A stretch of DNA of 6,517 nucleotides from Verrucomicrobiota bacterium (GTDB taxonomy: Bacteria > Verrucomicrobiota > Verrucomicrobiia > Chthoniobacterales > UBA10450): the NCBI GenBank assembly GCA_003218345.1, contig QHNF01000128.1:1-6517 (forward strand), written 5' to 3'. Under the pieces are notes generated by a model, which was not told where the DNA came from, ran no database searches, and worked only from the letters and a program-made list of their open reading frames with translations. The position numbers and the translations under genes are program-made. Shown piece by piece: positions 1 through 6,517 of this stretch. Numbering within the stretch: position 1 is the first letter of the stretch; the number at the start of each line of letters is the position of its first letter.

Positions 1-855
1 CATGCGACGCAACAATGGATGGTTTAGATCGGATGCTTCCAGCCAGGAAATGTCCGTTGTGATTCCAAACAGATGTTCAAGCATAGGCAACGCGCCGCCC
101 ACCAGAGTGGCCGTCAGAATTCCATTGCCGACAGCGAGGGCGCTCTGCACCCCAATCATTCCCCAGTCATTGGCCGTCGGAAAAAACCAATTGATCGGTC
201 CAATCAAACCAAACGTTAGCGACAGCAGCCAGATGGCGAGTCCAACTCCAAAGCCTGCACGGATCAATTGGCCGCGCCGTCGCACCTGCAATGTGAGAGA
301 GACCGCGGTGAAGCCACTGATCAAGCTTGTAACCAGAAGGGGCGCGTCAATCGGGCCGAACAATATGCTACCCCAAAGGCTGACAAAAAATGCAGCGTAG
401 AGTCCGTGGTGGCGTCCCAGCAAAACGCTCAGTACAAGCGGCGCAAACGCATAGGGCGTGATCAATCCGCCCATTTCTGGTTTCAAAAATCGGTAGTTGC
501 CGCTGTTGCAAATCACCAGCAAGAGCTTGGTGACCGTTAGTTGAACCAAAATAACTCCAAAGATGAGAAGGATACGAGAGCTGCGCGAAAAGCTTTTTGG
601 CTGATTGATCCAGAGTTGTGTTATGGCGGTCGCCAAAACCAGTAGGGCAATCACAAAATTCTTGGTGGGCTCCGGCTGTTGACCGCTAAACACAAGAATT
701 GCCAAACCACCAACGAACGCCGCAAAGATCAGGAGCTTTGCATACGGCGCGTACTCCAAATGGCGCACCAATTCGCTTTGCGGCCGTCGACGCCGGACCT
801 TTCGCGAGGCGAGGCCGCGCCTGATGAGTCGTGTGCGCTTACGAAAATTGAACAT
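1..855 (-). CDS. 7TM-HD family membrane protein (PgpH/YqfF-like), N-terminal part; runs off left edge
   Basis: The open frame begins at ATG 853-855 and is uninterrupted for 285 codons to the window edge. Residues 1-35 are strongly basic and cytosolic-looking. About eight hydrophobic segments follow, near 40-57, 67-83, 95-116, 131-147, 150-166, 172-190, 200-218 and 235-257. The visible end, LEASDLNHPLLRRM, matches the linker that in PgpH/YqfF proteins leads directly into the cytoplasmic HD phosphohydrolase domain, which would lie beyond position 1. In Firmicutes, PgpH degrades c-di-AMP; that activity here is only inferred. Canonical members have a roughly 250-residue extracellular 7TMR-HDED domain between helix 1 and helix 2. 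Here only about nine residues (GQQPEPTKN) separate them, so the domain is absent. The start lies 9 bp after the phoH stop and in the same frame, with no strong Shine-Dalgarno. The phoH neighbourhood supports the family call. Confidence 0.85.
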   Translation of the reverse strand, partial: MFNFRKRTRLIRRGLASRKVRRRRPQSELVRHLEYAPYAKLLIFAAFVGGLAILVFSGQQPEPTKNFVIALLVLATAITQLWINQPKSFSRSSRILLIFGVILVQLTVTKLLLVICNSGNYRFLKPEMGGLITPYAFAPLVLSVLLGRHHGLYAAFFVSLWGSILFGPIDAPLLVTSLISGFTAVSLTLQVRRRGQLIRAGFGVGLAIWLLSLTFGLIGPINWFFPTANDWGMIGVQSALAVGNGILTATLVGGALPMLEHLFGITTDISWLEASDLNHPLLRRM

Positions 856-864
856 GTCGATCTT

Positions 865-1839
865 TTACTTGCGTGATGTCGGTGCGGGAGAGCGGTGCTG
901 CTGGTAGGCTCCAATAATGGCGCGCACCAGTTCATGCCGCACAACGTCGCGCTCGGTAAAATATATGGTGGCGATTCCGGACACAGTTTTCAATGCCTGT
1001 AATGCTTCGACGACTCCGGAGCGTTTGTTTGCCGGCAAGTCAATCTGGGTGACATCGCCGGTTACCACGCACTTGGAATTCAAGCCGATCCGCGTTAGCA
1101 ACATGAACATCTGCTCGGTAGTAGTGTTTTGGGCTTCATCGAGGATGACAAAGGCATTGTTCAAAGTGCGCCCGCGCATATATGCCAGCGGAGCCACTTC
1201 AATGGTCTGCCGCGCAATCGCCCGCTCCATTTCCTCCGGCTCCATCATGTCGCGCAACGCGTCGTAGAGCGGACGCAGATACGGCGTAATCTTTTGTTCG
1301 AGGTCGCCCGGGAGAAAACCGAGCGCTTCGCCAGCTTCTACGGCGGGTCGCGTCAGAATAATACGTGCGACTTGCTCTTTTTTAAGCGCCGCGACCGCCA
1401 TTGCGACCGCGAGATAAGTCTTGCCCGTGCCGGCTGGGCCAATTCCAAAAACAATGTCGTACTTTTGAATTGCATCAACGTATGCCCGTTGGTTTGCGCT
1501 TCGCGCCACAATCGGGGGCTTGCGCGACGACGTTGTGATTTTCGTCGAAACAAGGTCGCCTAGACTTTCATCGCGTTCCTCCGTCACTGCCTTGAGGGCA
1601 TAATTAAATTCGTGTCTTTGAATATCCAAGCCTTTCTGGCGAGCTTCCTTAAGTTGCTCAAAGACGTGCTGTGCTTTATCGACCCGACTTGGATCTCCCT
1701 CTAATTTGACCCAGCCTTCGCGTGTGGTCACTTTCACTCCAAGAGAGTCCTCGAGGTCCTTCAAAAGTCTAAGATCGTTGGCGTAGAGTGATTGCAAGAC
1801 ACGCGGGCTCTCAAACTGTAAGGTGCGGGTTTCGGTCAT
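865..1839 (-). CDS. phoH: PhoH family P-loop ATPase (PhoH-like protein)
   Basis: This is a 324-aa protein when started at ATG 1837-1839 (MTETRTLQFE), a normal length for the PhoH/YbeZ family. Residues about 14-60 resemble the KH-like N-terminal domain. The P-loop ATPase core has Walker A GPAGTGKT at 134-141 and Walker B VILDEAQN at 231-238. The conserved blocks LTRPAVEAGEALGFLPGD (162-179) and VVTGDVTQIDLP (258-269) are also present. PhoH-like ATPases are cytosolic and are linked to RNA metabolism together with YbeY; the exact role is unsettled. The frame stays open upstream to an ATG at 1953, giving 362 aa. I reject that start because the extra 38 residues do not resemble the family and would overlap the upstream gene by 28 bp. 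Neither start has a clear Shine-Dalgarno. The chosen start leaves an 86-bp gap (1840-1925) that could hold a promoter, though I see no convincing one. The 7TM-HD gene follows immediately, as in many bacteria. Confidence 0.94.
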   Translation of the reverse strand: MTETRTLQFESPRVLQSLYANDLRLLKDLEDSLGVKVTTREGWVKLEGDPSRVDKAQHVFEQLKEARQKGLDIQRHEFNYALKAVTEERDESLGDLVSTKITTSSRKPPIVARSANQRAYVDAIQKYDIVFGIGPAGTGKTYLAVAMAVAALKKEQVARIILTRPAVEAGEALGFLPGDLEQKITPYLRPLYDALRDMMEPEEMERAIARQTIEVAPLAYMRGRTLNNAFVILDEAQNTTTEQMFMLLTRIGLNSKCVVTGDVTQIDLPANKRSGVVEALQALKTVSGIATIYFTERDVVRHELVRAIIGAYQQHRSPAPTSRK

Positions 1840-1925
1840 CGTTCTAGGCACGCCATTGGCATCTGAGCCGATGCGAGATGCGGTGGAAGCGCATGCCATG
1901 CCGACTGCAAAATCAACATCTTTCG

Positions 1926-2375
1926 CTATCGGAAACCATATACGAGCGCCCAATGTGTCCGTTCCTCGGGGGATTCCTCGACGCTGACTATGATGAAATA
2001 GCTACCGGTAGTTTTTGGGGTAACGTGCGCAGCCGCGAAGTGACCTTTCTCCCATCCGTCGGGATCTTCCGCAAGTTTTCCATCTGAATCATAAATGTGA
2101 ACGGAAACCTTTGCGCGGTCGACCTCCGTTCCTAACCAGAACCAGTATTCGTTACCCTTGAACAATTGCTGCCGCACCGCTTTTTTTTGTCCAGACGCGA
2201 GATCGCCTCCCCAGTAATCCTCACGTACTTGAAATCCTTCTTTCACGTAAGGTTCGGCTGCCTGGAGAGCAAACGACTGTGCGTCGTCCACCGACGCGGA
2301 AACCACGGGCTGAAGCATCACGACGGCTGCAAGCAGACCGCCTCCGCGGAAAAAAGCTTTCGCAAACCCGTTCAT
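1926..2375 (-). CDS. secreted protein of unknown function, beta-rich, possibly PPC-like
   Basis: This is a 149-aa protein I cannot assign to a named family. Residues 1-27 form a plausible Sec signal peptide: lysine and arginine near the start, hydrophobic core LLAAVVML (14-21), and VSA before a predicted cut after A27. The mature part has an alpha-type stretch (about 30-45), then a polar segment. From about 70 to 149 there is a run of likely beta strands with aromatic residues: GNEYWFWLG (74-82), KVSVHIYDSDG (89-99), TPKTTGSYFIIVSV (119-132) and ALVYGFR (143-149). That pattern resembles small beta-sandwich modules of the bacterial pre-peptidase C-terminal (PPC) type, which bind or cap other domains; this is an analogy, not a proven match. 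There is no cysteine and no obvious catalytic motif. It starts 9 bp after the 266-aa secreted protein, without a visible Shine-Dalgarno, so the two are probably cotranscribed and exported together. Stop codon is TAG. Confidence 0.78.
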   Translation of the reverse strand: MNGFAKAFFRGGGLLAAVVMLQPVVSASVDDAQSFALQAAEPYVKEGFQVREDYWGGDLASGQKKAVRQQLFKGNEYWFWLGTEVDRAKVSVHIYDSDGKLAEDPDGWEKGHFAAAHVTPKTTGSYFIIVSVEESPEERTHWALVYGFR

Positions 2376-2384
2376 CGAAATTTT

Positions 2385-3185
2385 TTAATCTCTCGTAACG
2401 ATGCCGTGACCGAGCCGCGTGGTGATCTCATTGACCTTCTTTACTGATTCGGCAGGGATGCGCCCGTTACCAACGTCGATCAGAGGCTTCACCTCGATAA
2501 GAGCGTCTTCAATTTGACGGATGATTGGAAGCTTAAACTCCGGCATCGCCTGCAGCCTGGTCTGAAAATAAGAAAGGAGATCGGGCTGATGCAGTAGCTC
2601 GGCGCCGTCCGGAGAAAAATGCTCTTTCACTACTGACGTCAATACTTCCGTGCCACGCAGCCACCCGCCCAGGCTGACAAGCTGCGACAGTTTCTCATCG
2701 TGCACCTCGTTCATTGCCTGTTGCACGCTGTTTTGAGTACGATCCAGTTCCTGGCGGACGCCTTCCCAGTTGCGCTTGTCCGCTGCCTCGATGATCGCTT
2801 TCGCGTGTGGCGTGATTGAATTCCCAACGCCAATCCCCTTCGCCAGCGCCAGGACGCGCTGGCCAATCTCCTTTACCGTCGGTGCGTCTTCTGCTTGCAC
2901 CGCGACAAAACCATCGGCAATCACCGTCCCCAGCAAGAGGGCGATACGCGGCCGCTCGGTAAAAGTCGTTCCCTTATCGGTCCGAACGTGTGCCTTCCAG
3001 TTGACCGCACCTAGTTTGTTTAGCGCGCCGAAAATTTCATTCGGTAACGGAACGACAACATCTTCCACTGTCTTGGATAATTCTTTAATATCGATACGCT
3101 GTGGGGCTTGGGCGGCATGTGCGCGTAGAGTAAGGCCACACAACAGAATTACACTCAACTTCAGATGTCTCGTAAACGGAATCAT
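2385..3185 (-). CDS. secreted helical protein of unknown function
   Basis: This is a 266-aa protein with no family I recognise. A Sec signal peptide is evident: basic start with R6, H7 and K9, hydrophobic core LSVILLCGLTL (10-20), and AHAAQA at 23-28 with likely cleavage after A24 or A25. The mature protein looks mostly helical. It has a hydrophobic segment IALLLGTVIADGFVAVQAED (81-100) that is too mixed for a sure membrane helix and may pack inside a helical bundle. Further helices cover about 103-118, 126-166 and 220-260. C16 is not preceded by a proper lipobox, so a lipoprotein is unlikely and a periplasmic location is favoured. The ATG at 3183-3185 is the first gene after the divergent region. 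No Shine-Dalgarno is visible; the upstream mRNA reads CAATCGAAGCTGCCA. It is followed after 9 bp by the 149-aa secreted protein, then phoH. Confidence 0.8.
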   Translation of the reverse strand: MIPFTRHLKLSVILLCGLTLRAHAAQAPQRIDIKELSKTVEDVVVPLPNEIFGALNKLGAVNWKAHVRTDKGTTFTERPRIALLLGTVIADGFVAVQAEDAPTVKEIGQRVLALAKGIGVGNSITPHAKAIIEAADKRNWEGVRQELDRTQNSVQQAMNEVHDEKLSQLVSLGGWLRGTEVLTSVVKEHFSPDGAELLHQPDLLSYFQTRLQAMPEFKLPIIRQIEDALIEVKPLIDVGNGRIPAESVKKVNEITTRLGHGIVTRD

Positions 3186-3342
3186 TGGCAGCTTCGATTG
3201 TTGATTTTGGATTCTTATCCAGGATTAATGGAGCAAACCTTAAGCAGAACCCCTGCCGTACACAAATCGCTGATCATAACATTTTGATTTACCTCAATCG
3301 AACCACTTGGTCGCCTCGGCGGCATCGCTGCTTACATTTCTC
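3186..3342. promoter_or_regulatory. divergent intergenic region, presumed promoters for both gene groups
   Basis: These 157 bp separate the outward-facing starts of the 266-aa secreted protein (minus strand) and rfaE1 (plus strand), so at least two promoters are expected here. The stretch is more AT-rich than the flanking genes and holds TTGATT-type hexamers (for example near 3201 and 3286), but I cannot pair any of them convincingly with a -10 box. An 8-bp inverted repeat, TTCGATTG at 3193-3200 and CAATCGAA at 3295-3302, brackets most of the region. A repeat of that size and spacing could be chance. No open frame of interest lies inside. Confidence 0.4.
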
Positions 3343-4356
3343 ATGAACCTAACCCGCCTGGAGCATATTCTTGACCGTGCATCTTCCAGGCAGATCACGG
3401 TAATCGGCGATCTGATGCTCGATGAATTTGTCTGGGGAAAGGTCGGCCGCATCTCTCCTGAGGCGCCAGTCCCGGTGGTAGAGGTGACTGGAGAATCATT
3501 CTATCCAGGAGGCGCTGCTAACGTTGCACGCAACTTGCGCGAGTTCGTGGATCGCGTCGAGATCATCGGTTTGTTCGGCAAAGATCGCAGCGGCCAGCAG
3601 CTCCGGAAATTATTGGCCGAACAAAAGATCGACATTTCCAATGCTGTTGAAGAGGACTCTTTTCGCACGATCGTCAAAACCCGCATCATCGCGCGCAATC
3701 AACAAGTTGTCCGCGTCGATCGCGAACAGTTTACCGGTCCATCAGCGCGCCAAATCCGAGAAGTCGTAGCCGCGGTTCAAAAGAATATTCCAGAGATCGA
3801 CGCAATTATTTTCGAAGACTACGGCAAAGGCTTTTTGACAACTGAATTGGTTTCGCAAATCGCAAACGATGCGCGCTCGGCCGGTAAGATCGTCGCGGCC
3901 GATCCCAATCCCCGGCGTACTGTCGAGTGGCGTGGTCTCACAGTGATCAAGCCCAACCGCACCGAAGCTTTCCTGGCTGCCGGGATTCCCGGCCACGACA
4001 CGGATATTGTTCCGTCGCAAGATATGGATCTGAAGCGTGCGGGCGAAGCGCTGCTAAAGAAATGGGAAACAAAATATGTCCTCGTCACGCTCGGCGAACA
4101 CGGCATGATGCTTTTCCAAGAGCAAGAAACGCCCCATTATATTCCCACGAAGGCAAAGGAGGTTTTCGATGTCTCAGGCGCGGGCGACACCGCCATCGCC
4201 CTGTTCACTCTTGGTCTCGCGTGCGGGGCAACTCCGACTGAAGCCGCGGAAATCGCTAACCACGCGAGCGCCGTGGTGGTCAGCAAGCTTGGAACAGCAA
4301 CGGTGACGCGCGATGAACTGATCGCTAATTTTCGGGAGGATTCCGAGGGTGGATAA
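3343..4356 (+). CDS. rfaE1: D-glycero-beta-D-manno-heptose-7-phosphate kinase (PfkB family)
   Basis: The 337-aa product matches the kinase half of HldE. It phosphorylates heptose-7-phosphate at C1 in the cytosol, on the way to ADP-heptose for the LPS inner core. Diagnostic blocks in order are GDLMLDEFVWG (22-32), GRISPEAPVPVVEV (35-48), GGAANVARNL (56-65), IIFEDYGKGFLT (155-166), AADPNP (185-190), KPNRTEA (203-209), LVTLGEHG (247-254) and the PfkB signature DVSGAGDTA (276-284), with catalytic base D282. The GRISPEAPVPV block separates it from general ribokinases. The nucleotidyltransferase half of HldE is absent, so a separate RfaE2/HldC must be encoded elsewhere. I chose ATG 3343; a TTG at 3307 would add 12 residues outside the family match. 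Neither has a Shine-Dalgarno. The end overlaps gmhB by 8 bp, so translation is probably coupled. Confidence 0.93.
   Translation: MNLTRLEHILDRASSRQITVIGDLMLDEFVWGKVGRISPEAPVPVVEVTGESFYPGGAANVARNLREFVDRVEIIGLFGKDRSGQQLRKLLAEQKIDISNAVEEDSFRTIVKTRIIARNQQVVRVDREQFTGPSARQIREVVAAVQKNIPEIDAIIFEDYGKGFLTTELVSQIANDARSAGKIVAADPNPRRTVEWRGLTVIKPNRTEAFLAAGIPGHDTDIVPSQDMDLKRAGEALLKKWETKYVLVTLGEHGMMLFQEQETPHYIPTKAKEVFDVSGAGDTAIALFTLGLACGATPTEAAEIANHASAVVVSKLGTATVTRDELIANFREDSEGG
4334..4340 (+). promoter_or_regulatory. Shine-Dalgarno site for gmhB
   Basis: GGGAGGA lies inside the 3' end of rfaE1, 8 nt before the GTG at 4349-4351. It is one of only two strong ribosome binding sites in the window. It decides the GTG start of gmhB and supports translational coupling with rfaE1. 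Confidence 0.8.
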
Positions 4357-4789
4357 CGAATCGGCGGCAGCCGTCTTTGTTGATCGCGACGGCACCATCA
4401 TACAGGATGCTGATTATCTTTCGGACCCGAAACAGGTGAAGATTTTCCCAGGCGTCCCCGAAGCATTGCGGCGTCTGAAATCGAAGCGCTTCAAACTCAT
4501 TATTATTACGAACCAGAGCGGTATCGGTCGCGGTCTCTTTACCGTTGACCAATATCGCGCTGTCGAAGAGGAGGTCTTGCGGCAGCTTGGAGATGGTTTG
4601 ATCGATGCAACCTATTTTTGCCCCGACGTGCCGGGTCAACTTTCCAAATACCGCAAGCCATCGCCGGGAATGATCTTCGAGGCGCAGCGGGAACACCAAA
4701 TCTATCTTGCGCGCTCATTTTTTGTTGGTGACAAAGAGATCGACGCCGAATGCGGTCGCAATGCCAATCCGTGTTCAAACTGGATTTGA
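4349..4789 (+). CDS. gmhB: D-glycero-beta-D-manno-heptose-1,7-bisphosphate 7-phosphatase (HAD family), C-terminus frameshifted
   Basis: The enzyme removes the 7-phosphate from heptose bisphosphate, the step after RfaE1. Visible HAD motifs are DRDGT with D12 and D14 (nucleophile and acid), ITNQSGIGRGL (53-63, motif II), YRKPSPGM (101-108, with K103) and FVGDKEIDAE with D128 and D132. Most GmhB proteins hold zinc in a Cys/His loop just before RKP. Here the loop reads FCPDVPGQLSKYRKP, leaving only C91, so zinc is probably not bound. After GRNA (136-139) the homology breaks off, and the frame ends after seven unrelated residues at TGA 4787-4789. The expected tail continues one base later in the next frame (next entry). 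The core catalytic residues all precede the break, so the 146-aa form might keep some activity, but the last strand and helix of the HAD fold would be lost. A sequencing or assembly error is as likely as a real lesion. GTG start, overlapping rfaE1 by 8 bp. Confidence 0.88.
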   Translation: MDNESAAAVFVDRDGTIIQDADYLSDPKQVKIFPGVPEALRRLKSKRFKLIIITNQSGIGRGLFTVDQYRAVEEEVLRQLGDGLIDATYFCPDVPGQLSKYRKPSPGMIFEAQREHQIYLARSFFVGDKEIDAECGRNANPCSNWI

Positions 4790-4874
4790 CCGCGATACCT
4801 CCGGGAGCATCGCGGATTGGGTTGCCGCAGACGTGCCCGCAGCCGTAGAGATTATCTTGAACAAAACCTCATGA
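4767..4874 (+). pseudogene. gmhB: out-of-frame C-terminal remnant of gmhB
   Basis: Read from ATC 4767 in the frame one base after the main gmhB frame, these 35 codons give IRVQTGFDRDTSGSIADW, then a helical stretch VAADVPAAVEIILNKTS, then TGA at 4872-4874. The segment VQTGF corresponds to the xVLVxTGYG strand that follows GRNAGM in GmhB and related HAD phosphatases. The final amphipathic helix, with the DVPAAVEIIL pattern, is the usual end of these enzymes. The region between the TGA at 4787 and 4874 is therefore not spacer but the displaced 3' end of the gene. Intact, the protein would be about 175-180 residues, which fits the family. Confidence 0.85.
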
Positions 4875-4880
4875 TAGCAG

Positions 4881-4998
4881 TGTCATCTTGAACTGAGTGA
4901 GGGACCTCGCATTGGCTTTCACGGCACCCTAATAATGCAAGATGTGATGACATCATTCTCATTCTGCGGGAGGTTCGTTCGCTCTGCTCAGAATGACA
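4881..4998. repeat. 118-bp imperfect inverted-repeat element (MITE/REP-like)
   Basis: The left arm (4881-4911) starts TGTCATCTTGAACTGAGTGA and ends ACCTCGCA. The right arm (4965-4998) read on the other strand starts TGTCATTCTGAGCAGAGCGA and ends CCTCCCGCA. The first 20 positions agree at 15, and the arms share the same outer TGTCAT and inner ACCTC..GCA ends. The 53-nt centre contains a small hairpin, GATGT-GATG-ACATC (4941-4954). No open frame is present, so the element would be non-autonomous. From memory, intergenic palindromes beginning GTCATTCTGAGC are common in soil bacteria such as Acidobacteria; I cannot confirm family membership here. It ends 37 bp before kdsB and may supply or block expression signals. 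No clear target-site duplication is seen. Confidence 0.7.
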
Positions 4999-5035
4999 CG
5001 CTTATTCATTTTTGAGGTAATTAAAACACGCTCGC

Positions 5036-6517
<1,482 letters not shown>

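Noticed and set aside
2..540. Plus-strand open frames opposite the membrane protein
   Set aside because: They are antisense to a continuous 285-codon frame with clear membrane helices and a family linker motif, and show no recognisable features themselves.
1840..1953. 38-residue N-terminal extension of PhoH from the ATG at 1953
   Set aside because: It does not resemble PhoH N-termini, would overlap the upstream gene by 28 bp, and the start at 1839 gives a typical family length.
3108..3185. Lipoprotein signal in the 266-aa secreted protein (C16)
   Set aside because: Leucine precedes the cysteine, which does not fit a lipobox, while AHA-AQA downstream fits ordinary signal peptidase I cleavage.
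3193..3302. 8-bp inverted repeat TTCGATTG/CAATCGAA as an operator in the divergent region
   Set aside because: The halves are 94 bp apart, and a match of this size in 157 bp is not very unlikely by chance; noted only within the intergenic entry.
3307..3342. TTG start for rfaE1 adding 12 residues
   Set aside because: The extra residues have no family match and no ribosome binding site; the ATG at 3343 starts in line with known kinases.
4763..4789. Programmed frameshift in gmhB
   Set aside because: There is no slippery heptamer or downstream pseudoknot-like structure at the break, and recoding is not known for GmhB; a deletion or sequence error is simpler.
4881..4998. CRISPR repeat or rho-independent terminator
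   Set aside because: There are only two arms in opposite orientation with no spacers, and no T-run follows a GC-rich stem.

Overview
The window looks like chromosomal DNA from a Gram-negative bacterium of the PVC group, most likely a soil or metagenomic Verrucomicrobiota member. Three things suggest this. LPS-core genes are present (heptose kinase, heptose bisphosphate phosphatase, CMP-KDO synthetase). kdsB overlaps pyrG, a neighbour pair also known from Chlamydiae. PhoH lies next to a 7TM-HD membrane protein. The phylum assignment is inference; no rRNA or other decisive marker is present.

Left half, minus strand, read from 3185 down to 1. Two secreted proteins of unknown function (266 aa and 149 aa, 9 bp apart) are followed after 86 bp by phoH. 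Nine bp further is a 7TM-HD (PgpH/YqfF-like) membrane protein that runs off the left edge before its HD domain. This protein lacks the large extracellular domain normally found between its first and second membrane helices.

A divergent intergenic region (3186-3342) separates this from the plus-strand genes.

Right half, plus strand. rfaE1 (heptose-7-phosphate kinase) overlaps gmhB (heptose-1,7-bisphosphate phosphatase), giving two consecutive enzymes of the ADP-heptose pathway. gmhB carries a frameshift near 4763-4769. Its expected C-terminal 35 residues are still readable in the next frame up to a stop at 4872-4874. A 118-bp imperfect inverted-repeat element (4881-4998) then sits just before kdsB. 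kdsB overlaps pyrG by 4 bp; pyrG runs off the right edge. PyrG makes the CTP that KdsB consumes, so this pair couples nucleotide supply to LPS inner-core synthesis.

Most of the window is ordinary envelope and housekeeping content, and I see no clear new multi-gene system. The points most worth a second look are the gmhB frameshift, the missing extracellular domain of the 7TM-HD protein, the inverted-repeat element, the two unknown secreted proteins, and a cluster of hairpins inside kdsB.
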